A stretch of 64,000 nt of DNA from Nocardia beijingensis NBRC 16342 (GCF_001612785.1 NZ_BDBC01000021.1:41985-105984); one strand, 5' to 3'; positions 1 through 8,924 are shown, counted from the first letter of the stretch. Numbers and translations are program-made. Notes: generated from the sequence alone by a model not told the origin.

Positions 1-7
1 TGCGATA

Positions 8-1084
8 TCAGATCCCGTTGTCCGCGCAGAGTTTCGCGAACTCGCCGGTGCACAGCTCGGCCTTGGTGACATAGCCGTCGGCCACCACGTCCTTGACGTC
101 GCGCGCGTAGATCGGCTTGGGCTCCAGCAGCACCGACGGCACGTCGGCGTTCGACTCCGGGTCGCGCACCGTGCCGTTGGTCGTGCCCTGCTCCCCTTTC
201 ACCAGGCCGACCGCGAGTTTCGCGGTCGCGTCGGCCTCCTTCTGGATCGCCTTGTAGACGGTCATGCACTGGTCGCCCGCCAGCACGTTCTGCAGGCCCT
301 GCACCGTGGCGTCCTGCCCGCTGACCGGCACCTGGCCGTTGAGTTTCTGCTTCTTCAGCACCGCGATCGCGGCATTGGCCAACCCGTCGTTGGCCGCGAC
401 GACGCCCCCGATGTCCGGCCGTCCGGTGAGCATCTGCTCGAAGATGGTGCCCGCCTTCGTGTTGTCCCACTCCGGGACGGCCTGATCGGGGCCCTTGACG
501 TACTGACCCGCGTCGAATCGCGGCTTCAGCACACCGTCGTAGCCGGTCTTCAGCAGGGTGGCGTTGTTGTCGGTCGGTCCGCCGTTCAGATACGCGACCA
601 CCGGGCGCACCGCGTTGCGATCGGTCAGGCACTGCGCGACGCCCGCACCGAGCAGACTGCCGACCTTCACATTGTCGAAGGACACGTAGTACTGCGCGCC
701 GCCGCCCAGGGTGAGCCGGTCGTAGTCGATCACGGTGACGCCCTGCGATTTCGCCTTCTGGATCACCGCTTTGCCGGTGCCGCTGTCCAGGTTGGTCATC
801 ACCAGCACCGAGACGCCGTTGGTGATCATCTGGTCGGCGATGGTCTGGAAGGCGTTCTTGTCGCCTTGAGCGTTCTGGATATCGGCCTTGACGCCCGCGG
901 CGTCGAATGCCTGTCGCAGGTACTTGCGGTCCGCCGTCTCCCAGCGGGCGGAGGTCTTGCTGTCCGGAAGGATCACGCCGATCCGGGTTTTGCCGCCGGA
1001 GTCCCCCGCATCGCCGCACGCGGTGAGTGTGGCGGCCAGCAGCGCGAACGACAGCGCGGCGGCACTGAAGATGCCCTTACGCAT
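8..1084 (-). CDS. Sugar ABC transporter substrate-binding lipoprotein (xylose/ribose type)
   Basis: Periplasmic-binding-protein-fold receptor that delivers a sugar to an ABC importer; 358 aa. The N-terminus from the chosen ATG is a lipoprotein signal (MRKG, hydrophobic core, lipobox LTAC then GD), so the mature protein is lipid-anchored. The body shows family features: RIGVILPDSKTSARWE near the mature start, VTVIDYDR, and VVAANDGLANAAIAVLKK. The C-terminal part resembles XylF/ChvE-type binding proteins; the exact sugar is inferred, not shown. The start at 1084 is preferred over upstream in-frame codons because AAAGG lies about 8 nt before it and it gives a proper lipoprotein signal. ATPase and permease genes would be expected beyond the left edge. 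Confidence 0.85.
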   Translation of the reverse strand: MRKGIFSAAALSFALLAATLTACGDAGDSGGKTRIGVILPDSKTSARWETADRKYLRQAFDAAGVKADIQNAQGDKNAFQTIADQMITNGVSVLVMTNLDSGTGKAVIQKAKSQGVTVIDYDRLTLGGGAQYYVSFDNVKVGSLLGAGVAQCLTDRNAVRPVVAYLNGGPTDNNATLLKTGYDGVLKPRFDAGQYVKGPDQAVPEWDNTKAGTIFEQMLTGRPDIGGVVAANDGLANAAIAVLKKQKLNGQVPVSGQDATVQGLQNVLAGDQCMTVYKAIQKEADATAKLAVGLVKGEQGTTNGTVRDPESNADVPSVLLEPKPIYARDVKDVVADGYVTKAELCTGEFAKLCADNGI

Positions 1085-1147
1085 GAGTGGGCCTTTCATC
1101 ACCGGCCGGGACGATGCCCCGGCCGGTCGGAGTGGAACGAATGTTGT

Positions 1148-1183
1148 GGACAGCAACATATTTCACTGTGACACAGCGCACAA
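1148..1183 (-). promoter_or_regulatory. Predicted promoter of the sugar-binding gene with internal palindrome
   Basis: Reading the minus strand, TTGTGC (1183-1178) and TATGTT (1160-1155) are separated by 17 nt, a good sigma-70-type spacing. The spacer holds the perfect short palindrome CTGTG-A-CACAG (1166-1176), placed where a repressor would block polymerase. Transcription would start near 1148, leaving a leader of about 60 nt. Confidence 0.5.
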
Positions 1184-1490
1184 CAGCTAATTTGTTGTTC
1201 CGGATAACAATCTCGACACGCAGGCGTTCGCCGAGGTGAACGGCACCGCGGCCGGATCGGCAAGGGGCGCGGGATGGCTCGTGAACAGGGATGTCGGCCG
1301 ATCCCTCCGGCCACGCCCGCGGATGCCGGATGCGTCACCCGCACACCGGGAGGGACGCCGGACACCAACAGGAGTCGCCCGCGCACGAAACCGACCACCG
1401 AGGAACAGGCGCATGGCGGGGCTCCGGCACAGTACCCTTGGCGGTGAATCATGGCGCGGTAGCGACAGACTGGGATCCGGGAGGGGAACA
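1184..1490. other. Intergenic region before the ESX-substrate operon
   Basis: About 300 bp between divergent genes. Open frames here are poor and overlap on both strands, so no gene is called. A TTGTT-N6-AACAA inverted repeat sits at about 1193-1208. A possible box TACCCT lies near 1434, about 55 nt before the GTG at 1491. Confidence 0.4.
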
Positions 1491-1814
1491 GTGGATACGC
1501 TCAGGCTCGACCCGGCGGCGGTGGCCGCCTACACCGCGATCGCGGACGCGGTGTCGAAACAATTGGCGTCGGCGGCCACGGTCGCCTCCGGCGCGGTGGA
1601 TCCGGAACGGCTGGCCGCCGATCTGGGACTCGTCGGCGCGGAATTCGCGGCGCGCTTCTCCGCGGCCGTCTCCGAACACGCCGAAGCGTTGTCGACGGCC
1701 GGCCGGCTGGTCGGCGCCTACGGCCAGGTGCTGCGCGGTTACAGCGAGAGCGCGCAGGATGTCGACGCCGCGACGGCGAGCGCGATCACCAGGTCCGGGG
1801 AGGCGTCGGCATGA
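1491..1814 (+). CDS. EspC-like ESX (type VII) secretion substrate family protein
   Basis: Small helical protein of 107 aa resembling the EspC/DUF2580 family of ESX-exported proteins. It is Ala-rich, lacks signal peptide and membrane segments, and is predicted as a helical hairpin, with a C-terminal stretch GRLVGAYGQVLRGYSESAQDVD typical of the family. The GTG start is supported by GAGGGG 5 nt upstream; a longer reading from 1236 has no such site and Arg-rich low-quality sequence. Its stop overlaps the next start (ATGA), so the two are translationally coupled. The function, export through an ESX system or partnership with the next protein, is inferred from family and context. Confidence 0.75.
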   Translation: MDTLRLDPAAVAAYTAIADAVSKQLASAATVASGAVDPERLAADLGLVGAEFAARFSAAVSEHAEALSTAGRLVGAYGQVLRGYSESAQDVDAATASAITRSGEASA

Positions 1815-3112
1815 GAAGCCTGATGGGACTGCGCAAACGCACGCACGTCACCCAGCCCGCCGCCGAGACCACCCGGCCGCTGAGCACCGAACCCGGCGTC
1901 GATCCGCCGATCGTCGCCGCGCTGGTCAAACCCCTTCTGACGCTGCGCTCCTCGCTCGGCACCGGTGTCGGCGTGCCGAGCGCGGCCGCGACCGGGGCGC
2001 TGTCGGCCGCCTCCACCCAGGCGGCCGATACCGAAGGTCCGCACCGCGAAGGCCTGCACGCGCTGGAATCGACCTGGACTTCCAAGGCCGCCGACAGCGC
2101 GGTGCCCGCGATGCGCACCACACAGACCCAGATCGGCGACATCTCCGATCGCGGTCCGGCGTATCTGTCCGTGCTCGCCGACGCACACGCCACCTCGGGC
2201 CGCGCGGCGCGGCGGGTCGACCAGATCATCGCCGACTTCCGGCGCGACGCGCGGGAGATCCTGGACAACGCCACCTCCGCGCCGGAGACCGACGCCGTCA
2301 TCACCCGCGCCACCCAGGCGCTGCGCGACGCGCTCACCACCGTGACGGCCGCGCGCACCGAGATGGACGACCACACAAGGCGACTCGACGAGATGGGACC
2401 GCTCACGGTCACCACACCGTCCGGCGTCTCCCAGGGGCAAGCCGTCTATCCCGGTGGCACCGGTCAAGTCGTGCCGGGCACCACGGCGCCCGCCACCACC
2501 CAGCCGATGGACCCGGCCATGGTCGCGCAGCTGCAATTGCAGCAGCAGCTCATCTCCGCGGGAGTGGATCTCGGCACCACGGCCATCAACGCGGGCGTCG
2601 ACATCGGCACGCACATCATCGACAAGATCGCCGAAGTCGGCATCCACGGCATCGACACCGTCGCGGCGGCCGCGGACAAGGCGATCCCGGAACTGATCAA
2701 CCCTGGCTCCACCACCAATTCCGGCACGAACGGCGACGACTCGAAGAACTCCTCGAAGCTGTTCGACTTCGGTGGGTCGCCGGAGCACAAGCCGTCGAGC
2801 AGCGGCCCCGGTTCGGTGATCCCGCCCGGCAACTCCGCACCCGCCGCGCGCGCGGACGTGCCGAAGCCGGAGAGCAGGCCCGCACCCGCTGTCGCGCCGC
2901 CCGCCGATTCCGCGCCGCCCGCGCCCGCGAGCAACCCCGACCATCCGGCGCACCCCGGCCCGACCGGCGGCATGGTGGTGCCGCCCGCCGCGCCGCCCGG
3001 CGGTGAAGACCACGAGCACAAGCCGCGCGACGGTCAGCTCGGCGTGACCATCCCGTCCGCCGTGACGGCGGTCGTACCGGTGCTGGGCGAATTCGACGAT
3101 GACGCCCCCTGA
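1811..3112 (+). CDS. Large ESX-associated protein with Pro-rich C-terminus
   Basis: 433 aa. Residues about 1-240 are helical, with a WXG-like turn (ESTWTSKAAD) followed by helices; residues about 240-330 are Ala/Gly/Ile-rich and could contact membrane; the last 110 residues are Pro/Ala-rich and disordered. There is no signal peptide. This layout (helical head, Gly/Ala-rich middle, Pro-rich tail) is that of EspA/EspB- or PPE-like type VII substrates, but I do not recognise a named family with certainty. It overlaps the EspC-like gene by 4 nt upstream and the membrane-protein gene by 14 nt downstream, so all three form one operon. Confidence 0.6.
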   Translation: MRSLMGLRKRTHVTQPAAETTRPLSTEPGVDPPIVAALVKPLLTLRSSLGTGVGVPSAAATGALSAASTQAADTEGPHREGLHALESTWTSKAADSAVPAMRTTQTQIGDISDRGPAYLSVLADAHATSGRAARRVDQIIADFRRDAREILDNATSAPETDAVITRATQALRDALTTVTAARTEMDDHTRRLDEMGPLTVTTPSGVSQGQAVYPGGTGQVVPGTTAPATTQPMDPAMVAQLQLQQQLISAGVDLGTTAINAGVDIGTHIIDKIAEVGIHGIDTVAAAADKAIPELINPGSTTNSGTNGDDSKNSSKLFDFGGSPEHKPSSSGPGSVIPPGNSAPAARADVPKPESRPAPAVAPPADSAPPAPASNPDHPAHPGPTGGMVVPPAAPPGGEDHEHKPRDGQLGVTIPSAVTAVVPVLGEFDDDAP

Positions 3113-4094
3113 CCGGGAGCATCCCGGTCAGGACGCGGGCCAGGCCAATCCGTTCGACACGGGCCTGCCGATGCTGCGCATCCCCGCGGGCAAGCCGTCC
3201 AAGCGGCGTCGGTCGCCCGGCCGCCGCAAGCAGATCCGTCGCCGGGAGCCGCAGCAGTTCGAGGCGGCGGAACCACCGCGCCAGCCGCAGCGGCAAGAGA
3301 CCAGGCCGCGTTTCGGCGAATGGGAGCAGTGGCTCGAGCCCGCGCCCGCCACGGTGCGAGCGCCGCAACCTGTCGCCCCGCAGCAGCGCAGCGCACCCGC
3401 CGAGCCGGTGCGGCCCAAGGCCGAGGACGCTCACGTCCCGGCGCCCGCCATCGTCAATCGATCCGGCATCCATCCCGGCACCCCGGTACGGCATCCGCGG
3501 CGCGCCGATCAGCAGCGCGGCAACCGCTCGCTGACCGTGCTGATCGTGCTCGGCATCGCGATCGCCACCGTCTCGATCGGCATGGCCATGATCTACGGTT
3601 CCGAGTCGAATTCCCGCACAGCGGCGGCGACGTCGCCGCCGCGCGCGGCCGCGCCCGCACCCGCGAGTTCCACCTCCACCTCGCGGGTCAGGCCGCCGTG
3701 GGCCATCGCCACGCCGGGATGCGAGCAGAAACGCACCGGCGACGTCATCTCCGGCACCGATCCGGGCGGCACCGGCAACGGCCCAGACGCCATCTTCGCC
3801 TTCGAGTACGCCTACTACGCCGAACGGTCCGGCTACCGGGCGCGCGCGGTGGTCGCCCCCGACGCCGCCGTATCACCCGCCGATCAGATCCAGCGCGGCA
3901 TCAATCAGGTGCCCGCGGGCACCCGCTACTGCGTGCAGATCTCCCGGGCCGGGGACGGCCCCGACGGCCAGGCACGGTGGGAAGTGCGTTTGACGCAGCA
4001 GTTTCCCGGTGAGGATGCGAACACCTTCACGCAGTTCATCACGACCCGGACCGGAACGGACCAAACGCTGATCACCAGCATCACGGCGGGCTGA
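3099..4094 (+). CDS. Single-pass membrane protein, third gene of ESX-like operon
   Basis: 331 aa. The first ~140 residues are cytoplasmic, Pro/Arg/Gln-rich and disordered. One membrane helix follows (SLTVLIVLGIAIATVSIGMAM, ~145-165), then a low-complexity linker and an extracellular globular domain of ~130 residues with two Cys (PGCEQK and RYCVQI) that may form a disulfide. The extracellular domain resembles uncharacterised domains attached to ESX loci in Nocardia and Rhodococcus. The 14-nt overlap with the upstream gene implies co-translation. The function is unknown; a role as membrane partner or assembly factor for the two upstream proteins is only an inference. Confidence 0.6.
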   Translation: MTPPDREHPGQDAGQANPFDTGLPMLRIPAGKPSKRRRSPGRRKQIRRREPQQFEAAEPPRQPQRQETRPRFGEWEQWLEPAPATVRAPQPVAPQQRSAPAEPVRPKAEDAHVPAPAIVNRSGIHPGTPVRHPRRADQQRGNRSLTVLIVLGIAIATVSIGMAMIYGSESNSRTAAATSPPRAAAPAPASSTSTSRVRPPWAIATPGCEQKRTGDVISGTDPGGTGNGPDAIFAFEYAYYAERSGYRARAVVAPDAAVSPADQIQRGINQVPAGTRYCVQISRAGDGPDGQARWEVRLTQQFPGEDANTFTQFITTRTGTDQTLITSITAG

Positions 4095-4237
4095 GGGCAT
4101 CCGGCCGAGGCCGGCTCGTTCCGCCGCCGGTGCCGGACCACTCTTGCGAACACCGCTGTTCGCCGAGCATGATGAGCGGTGAATCTACTTGCGGCAGCGA
4201 TCGTTCCGACACGATCGCGAAGCGAAAGGTTGGACCG

Positions 4238-5170
4238 TTGCATCGGCTGATCCGGATAGCCTTCACCATCGTCGTCGCGGGCCTCATCGCGCCTTTTCTG
4301 TCCGTGGCCTCCGCGCACGCGGCGCCGACGGTGCGCTGGGAGGCCAGGGTGAGCGACCGGATTCTCGACATCGGAGTGTCCTCCCCGAACCTCGAGGGCC
4401 CGGACTGGTCCGTCAAGGTGGTGCGACTGCTGCTTCCCCCCGGCTGGTCCAAGGACGCCGCCCGCACCTGGCCGACGGTGTGGGTTCTGCACGGCGGCTT
4501 CGACGACCACAAATCCTGGACCGACAAAGGCGATCTGGCGGCGCTGACCGCAGGGCGGGAAGCGATCTTCGTACTACCCGAGACCAGCTGGTGCAGTGCG
4601 TATTCCGACTGGTACAACGACGGCCACGGCGGCGCGCCGGCATGGGAGAGCTACCTGTTGAACGACGTGCGCACCCTGCTGGAAACCGGCTACCGCGCCA
4701 ATGCGACCCGCGCCATCGCGGGCAATTCGATGGGCGGCCTCGGGGCGATGAAGTTCGCCGCCGCCCACCAGGGATGGTTCCGCTCGGCCGCTTCCTTCAG
4801 CGGCAACGTCGATCCGCTGCACGACTCCGGCGCCCCCGGCGAACCCGACAAGCCCGGCCAGGGCTGCGCCGCCGACTGGAAACGAGTCTGGGGCGATTAC
4901 ACCGTCAACCGCGACATCTGGGTCGCCAACAACCCCTACAGCCGGGCCGCCGATCTCACCGGCATCCCCTTGTTCGTCTCCTACGGCAAGGGTGATCCCG
5001 TGGAATCCGCAGCCTACGAACAGAACTACCGTTTCGTCGACCGCCTGCGACAACTCGGCGCACAGGTGGACGAGCGCTATGTGCCCGCCCAGGGCCACAA
5101 CTGGGACGCCTGGAAGATCCAGATGCAGAATGCCTTGCCCATGCTGCTGTCCTCGGTGGGGGCGGGATGA
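4238..5170 (+). CDS. Secreted esterase / mycolyltransferase-like alpha/beta hydrolase
   Basis: 310 aa exported serine esterase of the antigen-85/esterase-D fold. A signal peptide runs to about AHAA (residues 1-29). The oxyanion segment is WVLHGGFDDHKSW; the nucleophile elbow is GNSMGG with Ser164; the likely catalytic His is in PAQGHNWDAW near the C-terminus. In Mycobacteriales such proteins act on mycolates of trehalose or arabinogalactan, but many relatives are simple esterases, so mycolyl transfer is not proven. The start chosen is TTG at 4238, with GAAAGG 7 nt upstream and directly opening the signal peptide; upstream ATGs would add a charged extension before the signal. Confidence 0.75.
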   Translation: MHRLIRIAFTIVVAGLIAPFLSVASAHAAPTVRWEARVSDRILDIGVSSPNLEGPDWSVKVVRLLLPPGWSKDAARTWPTVWVLHGGFDDHKSWTDKGDLAALTAGREAIFVLPETSWCSAYSDWYNDGHGGAPAWESYLLNDVRTLLETGYRANATRAIAGNSMGGLGAMKFAAAHQGWFRSAASFSGNVDPLHDSGAPGEPDKPGQGCAADWKRVWGDYTVNRDIWVANNPYSRAADLTGIPLFVSYGKGDPVESAAYEQNYRFVDRLRQLGAQVDERYVPAQGHNWDAWKIQMQNALPMLLSSVGAG

Positions 5171-5198
5171 GCGCGCGTGCGGCCGGGAACGCCTCCGC

Positions 5199-5609
5199 TC
5201 AGCGCGGCGTCAGCTTGACGACCGGAATCACCCGATCGGTCTTCTCCTGGTATTCCGCGAAGCCGGGCATCACCTCGACCATCGCGGCGTAGAGGCGATC
5301 GCGTTCCGGGCCATCGGTAATCGCGGTCGCGGTCGCCTCGATGGTCTCGGTGCCGATTTCGATCGTGACCTCGGGATGGGCGCGCACGTTGTGGTACCAG
5401 TCGGGATTGGTGGGGGCGCCCGCCTTGGAGGCGATCACCACGATGTCCTCGCCGTCGCGAATGAACGCGAGCGGGTTGGTGCGCGGGCGACCCGACTTCG
5501 CGCCGGTGCTGGTCAGCAACAGCAGCTCGCGGCCGGCGAAGGGGCCGCCGACCTTGCCCTGGTTGGCGCGAAATTCCTCGATGATCTGGGTGTTCCAGTC
5601 GCCTGCCAT
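5199..5609 (-). CDS. F420H2-dependent nitroreductase/quinone reductase (DDN family)
   Basis: 136-aa split-barrel protein of the deazaflavin-dependent nitroreductase family. Signature blocks are visible: LLLLTSTGAKSGRPRTNPL, IASKAGAPTNPDWYHNVRAHPEV and the C-terminal RVIPVVKLTP. These proteins use reduced F420 to reduce quinones or nitro compounds and protect against oxidative stress. AGGAGA precedes the ATG. It converges on the esterase gene and is monocistronic. A second family member lies at 21255-21650. Confidence 0.9.
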   Translation of the reverse strand: MAGDWNTQIIEEFRANQGKVGGPFAGRELLLLTSTGAKSGRPRTNPLAFIRDGEDIVVIASKAGAPTNPDWYHNVRAHPEVTIEIGTETIEATATAITDGPERDRLYAAMVEVMPGFAEYQEKTDRVIPVVKLTPR

Positions 5610-5722
5610 GGCTTGTCTCTCCTAGGGAGTCGGGTGCGCCGGGTCGTGCGCGAGCCTACCCAGACCCGCCCGCCCGGGCCGAACCAACGCCCGCCCAACA
5701 GCGGAAGGGGCACGATGGCGGG

Positions 5723-6379
5723 GTGCGGGTGCTTGTTGTCGAGGACGAGAAATTGCTGGCCGACGCGATCGCCGACGGCTTGCGCAGGCATGCCATGGCG
5801 GTCGACGTGGTGTACGACGGCGCCGCGGCGCTGGAGCGTACCGGCGTGCACGACTACGACGTGGTGGTACTCGACCGCGATCTGCCCGGCGTCTCCGGTG
5901 ACGCGGTGTGCGGCACGCTCGTGGCGTCCGGCGGCTCGGCGCGCATCCTGATGCTGACGGCCGCGAGCGCCGTGGCGGAGCGGGTGGCCGGTCTCGGGCT
6001 CGGCGCGGACGACTATCTGACCAAGCCGTTCGCCTTCGCCGAGCTGGTCGCCCGCATCCAAGCGCTCGGGCGGCGGGCGCGCAGCGCCGCTCCCCCGGTA
6101 CTGGAGCGATCCGGCATCCGGCTCGACCAGCACCGGTTCGCCGTCACCAGGAACGGCGAACCGGTCACCCTGTCGCGCAAGGAATTCGCGGTGCTGGCCG
6201 AACTGCTGCGCGCGGACGGCGGCGTCGTCTCGGCCGAGCAGCTGCTGGAGAAGGCATGGGACGAGCACATCGACCCGTTCACCGGCGTGGTGCGGTACAC
6301 GATCATGAACGTGCGGCGGAAGCTGGGCGACCCGCGGCTGATCGAGACCGAGCCCGGCGTCGGCTACCGGATCCGATGA
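5723..6379 (+). CDS. OmpR-family response regulator
   Basis: 218 aa. Receiver domain (1-115) with acidic pocket E7/D8, phospho-acceptor D51 (VVVLDRDLPG), T79 and K101. The C-terminal winged helix (~125-218) includes LSRKEFAVLAELL and the recognition-helix region TGVVRYTIMNVRRKLG, ending in GVGYRIR. It starts with GTG. The cognate sensor kinase starts inside its stop codon (ATGA), so they form one transcriptional and translational unit. Targets are unknown; a divergently placed F420-dependent reductase lies upstream. Confidence 0.93.
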   Translation: MRVLVVEDEKLLADAIADGLRRHAMAVDVVYDGAAALERTGVHDYDVVVLDRDLPGVSGDAVCGTLVASGGSARILMLTAASAVAERVAGLGLGADDYLTKPFAFAELVARIQALGRRARSAAPPVLERSGIRLDQHRFAVTRNGEPVTLSRKEFAVLAELLRADGGVVSAEQLLEKAWDEHIDPFTGVVRYTIMNVRRKLGDPRLIETEPGVGYRIR

Positions 6380-7539
6380 GCGGGCGCACGATCCGGCTGC
6401 GGCTGACGCTGCTGTACGCGACGGCGTTCTTCCTGGCGGGCGCGGTGCTGATCGCGTTGACGTACTTCTACCTGAACCAGTCGCTGGAGCGGCGGCCCGG
6501 CGGCGGTGCGCAGCAAGTGGTGCGGGAATACCTCATCGAACGGGCGGAACGGAACCGGGCCCCGATCTCCGCTGAACTCTTCAAGGCGCTCAGCGAGCAG
6601 GCCCAACGCAATCGGCGCGACACCTTGCGCGCCATGCTGGTGTGGTCGCTGGTATCCCTCGGCGCGGTGGGCATCGCCGCGGGCGGCTTCGGCTGGTTGC
6701 TGGCCGGACGCGCCCTGCATCCGTTGCAGCGGATCACCGCGACCGCGCGGCGCGTGGCCGACACCAGCCTGCACGAGCGCATCGCCCTCGACGGTCCGCA
6801 GGACGAGATCAAGGATCTGGCCGACACCTTCGACGCGATGCTGGAGCGGCTGGACCGAGCCTTCGACGGACAGCGCCGATTCGTCGCCAACGCCTCCCAC
6901 GAGTTGCGCACACCGCTGACGATCAACCGGACGCTGATCGAGGTGGCGTTGGAAGACCCCGAGGCGCCCGAGTCCACCCGCAGGCTCGGCGCGACGCTGC
7001 TCGAGGTCAACCGCAGGCACGAACGACTCATCGACGGCCTGCTGGTGCTGGCCACCAGCGAACAGCGGCTGACCGAACACCGCCGCGGCGACCTCGCCGA
7101 CATCGCGGCCGACGCGGTCGGGACCTGGGCCGAGCGGCCGGGGGCCGAGATCACCGCCGATCTCGAATCCGCTCCCGTACAGGGAGATCCGCTGTTGCTG
7201 GAACGCCTCGTGCACAATCTGCTCGACAACGCCGTGCGCTACAACCTGCCCGAGAACGGCTGGGTGACCATCCGGTCGGCGACGAGCGGTGACCGCGCCG
7301 TGCTCACCGTGGCGAACAGTGGCCCGCAGGTGCCCGCGTTCGAAGTCGACAGTCTCTTCGAACCGTTCCGCAGACTGTCCGCGGCCGAACGCTTGGCCGA
7401 TTCCGATGCCCGCGGCGCCGGGCTCGGCCTGTCGATCGTGCGCTCGGTCGCCCAAGCCCACGGAGGCACCGTCCGCGCGACGGCCCGGCCGGAGGGCGGT
7501 CTGGCAGTCACCGTCGATCTCCCCCGCGCGCGGGGGTAG
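6376..7539 (+). CDS. Two-component sensor histidine kinase
   Basis: 387 aa. Two membrane helices (about 9-31 and 88-110) bracket a short extracytoplasmic sensor of ~55 residues. A HAMP segment follows, then the dimerisation domain with phospho-accepting H175 (NASHELRTPLT), N-box LVHNLLDNAVRYN, and G-box DARGAGLGLSIVRS. It partners the OmpR regulator, with which it overlaps by 4 nt. The small sensor loop suggests it detects a membrane or envelope signal. The signal itself cannot be read from sequence. Confidence 0.93.
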   Translation: MSGRTIRLRLTLLYATAFFLAGAVLIALTYFYLNQSLERRPGGGAQQVVREYLIERAERNRAPISAELFKALSEQAQRNRRDTLRAMLVWSLVSLGAVGIAAGGFGWLLAGRALHPLQRITATARRVADTSLHERIALDGPQDEIKDLADTFDAMLERLDRAFDGQRRFVANASHELRTPLTINRTLIEVALEDPEAPESTRRLGATLLEVNRRHERLIDGLLVLATSEQRLTEHRRGDLADIAADAVGTWAERPGAEITADLESAPVQGDPLLLERLVHNLLDNAVRYNLPENGWVTIRSATSGDRAVLTVANSGPQVPAFEVDSLFEPFRRLSAAERLADSDARGAGLGLSIVRSVAQAHGGTVRATARPEGGLAVTVDLPRARG

Positions 7540-7543
7540 CGCA

Positions 7544-7573
7544 GTACGGGCGAGTCCGACACCTCGCCCGTAC
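7544..7573. terminator. Bidirectional hairpin terminator
   Basis: GTACGGGCGAG (7544-7554) and CTCGCCCGTAC (7563-7573) form a perfect 11-bp stem with an 8-nt loop, placed exactly between the convergent kinase and hemophore-like genes. It has no T-tract, as is common in actinobacteria. Confidence 0.7.
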
Positions 7574-7578
7574 CGGGC

Positions 7579-7956
7579 TCAGTAGTTGTGGCAGGTGTCG
7601 GCGATGACGCGGAACTTCTCGCGGTGCTGCTGCGCCTCCGGCGAGTTCCTGCGCTCCTCGAACTTGCTTTTGGCCTCGGGGTGCTTGTCCAGGAACTCTC
7701 TGGCGCGCTGCTTGCGCTGCTCGACCGGGAGGCTCAGGAATTCCTGGATTTTCGCCTTCCGTTCGGGGTGGGCGTCGAGCCGGGCGGCGGCGTCGGGGAA
7801 CTGGGCATGGACGGCGGCATCGATCTGCGCGAAGCTGCACGTCGTCTCCAGCAGTCCGCCCGGCTGCGGCTGCGCGGAGGCGGTCGCCGGAACCAGCAGC
7901 GCACCCGCGGCGAGCAGACCGCCCAGCGCGAGGGTGGCTCGAACGATTCTCGTCAT
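7579..7956 (-). CDS. Secreted hemophore-related protein
   Basis: 125 aa with an N-terminal signal peptide (MTRIVRATLALGG to SASA). The mature part is a small helical domain with two Cys (LETTCSFAQID and IADTCHNY), the layout of the hemophore-related family that includes mycobacterial Rv0203-type heme carriers. Repeated charged helices (HPERKAKIQEFL, HPEAKSKFEERR) fill the middle. Heme binding is a family expectation; no axial ligand can be assigned with confidence. It converges on the histidine-kinase gene across a strong hairpin. Confidence 0.75.
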   Translation of the reverse strand: MTRIVRATLALGGLLAAGALLVPATASAQPQPGGLLETTCSFAQIDAAVHAQFPDAAARLDAHPERKAKIQEFLSLPVEQRKQRAREFLDKHPEAKSKFEERRNSPEAQQHREKFRVIADTCHNY

Positions 7957-8111
7957 GTCGGATAACCCTTTCGGTTGGGACGTGGGGCCATCTCATGGCC
8001 CGGCGTCAGTCCACCAGAAAGGGCGTTTGGACGGCGCTAGGTCGTGCCACCGGGCTACCGTGGGTGTCGCTGTCGTGTACGGATCGGCCGTTTTCCGCTG
8101 CTGGAGGCGTC

Positions 8112-8924
8112 TTGCGCACCATCGCTCGTGTACTGCTCGTCCTCGTCGCCTTCGCCTGCGCCGCGGTGTCCACACCCGCCGTGGCGCTCGGCACTCCGGG
8201 GGCCGTGCACCTGGACGACGTCACCGCGAAGAAGCTCGACGAATTGCTGTCGCTGCGCGCCCAGGCGCCCGCCGCGGCGAACAAGGCGGACCTGATCGAA
8301 CTGCTGTCGCGCCGCTTCCTCGGCACGCCCTACGGCGCGAACATGCTCGTCGGATCGGCCACCCGGCCCGAAGAGCTGGTCATCGACCTGCGCCGGGTGG
8401 ACTGCTTCACCTTCCTCGACTATGTCCATGCGCTCACCACGGCCACCGACCGCGACCAATTCACCGCGAACCTGATCCGCACGCGCTACGCCGGTGGCCG
8501 CGTGGATTTCCACCAGCGCAAGCACTTCTTCACCGACTGGTCGCACGTCCCCGACATCGCGGCCACCGACATCACGGCGACGTTGAGCACCGCGGCGGTG
8601 ACCGTCACCCGGCACCTGAACGCGAAGGCCGACGGCGGCACTTATCTGCCGGGGCTGCCCGTGGTCGATCGCGCGATCACCTACATTCCCAGCGCCGCCG
8701 TCGGCCAAAACGTCGTCGACGGGCTGCGTACCGGCGACTACATCGGCGCCTACGCCGACCAGCCGGGCCTCGACGTCACCCACGTCGGCATCTTCGTGAT
8801 GACCGACACGGGCCCGGTCTTCCGCAACGCGTCCTCCCTCGCGGGCAACGACAAGGTGGTGGACTCACCCTTCGCCGAGTACGTCCGGTCGACCCCTGGC
8901 ATCGTCGTCCTGCGGGCGCGCTGA
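8112..8924 (+). CDS. Exported DUF1460 (NlpC/P60-like) amidase-like protein
   Basis: 270 aa from a TTG start preceded by GGAGG; this start opens a clean signal peptide (LRTIARVLLVLVAFACAAV). The mature domain matches DUF1460, whose characterised members are N-acetylmuramoyl-L-alanine amidase-like cysteine hydrolases acting on peptidoglycan fragments. Visible features are the catalytic-type Cys98 in VDCFTFLDYVHAL, FHQRKHFFTDW, and a candidate catalytic His in DVTHVGIFV. It probably trims cell-wall peptides outside the membrane. The GGAGG-to-TTG spacing is short (4 nt); a GTG at 8064 is the alternative start. Confidence 0.75.
   Translation: MRTIARVLLVLVAFACAAVSTPAVALGTPGAVHLDDVTAKKLDELLSLRAQAPAAANKADLIELLSRRFLGTPYGANMLVGSATRPEELVIDLRRVDCFTFLDYVHALTTATDRDQFTANLIRTRYAGGRVDFHQRKHFFTDWSHVPDIAATDITATLSTAAVTVTRHLNAKADGGTYLPGLPVVDRAITYIPSAAVGQNVVDGLRTGDYIGAYADQPGLDVTHVGIFVMTDTGPVFRNASSLAGNDKVVDSPFAEYVRSTPGIVVLRAR

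Noticed and set aside
1236..1490. An N-terminal extension of the EspC-like protein.
   Set aside because: The extension is Arg/Pro-rich and unlike the family; GAGGGG precedes the GTG at 1491.
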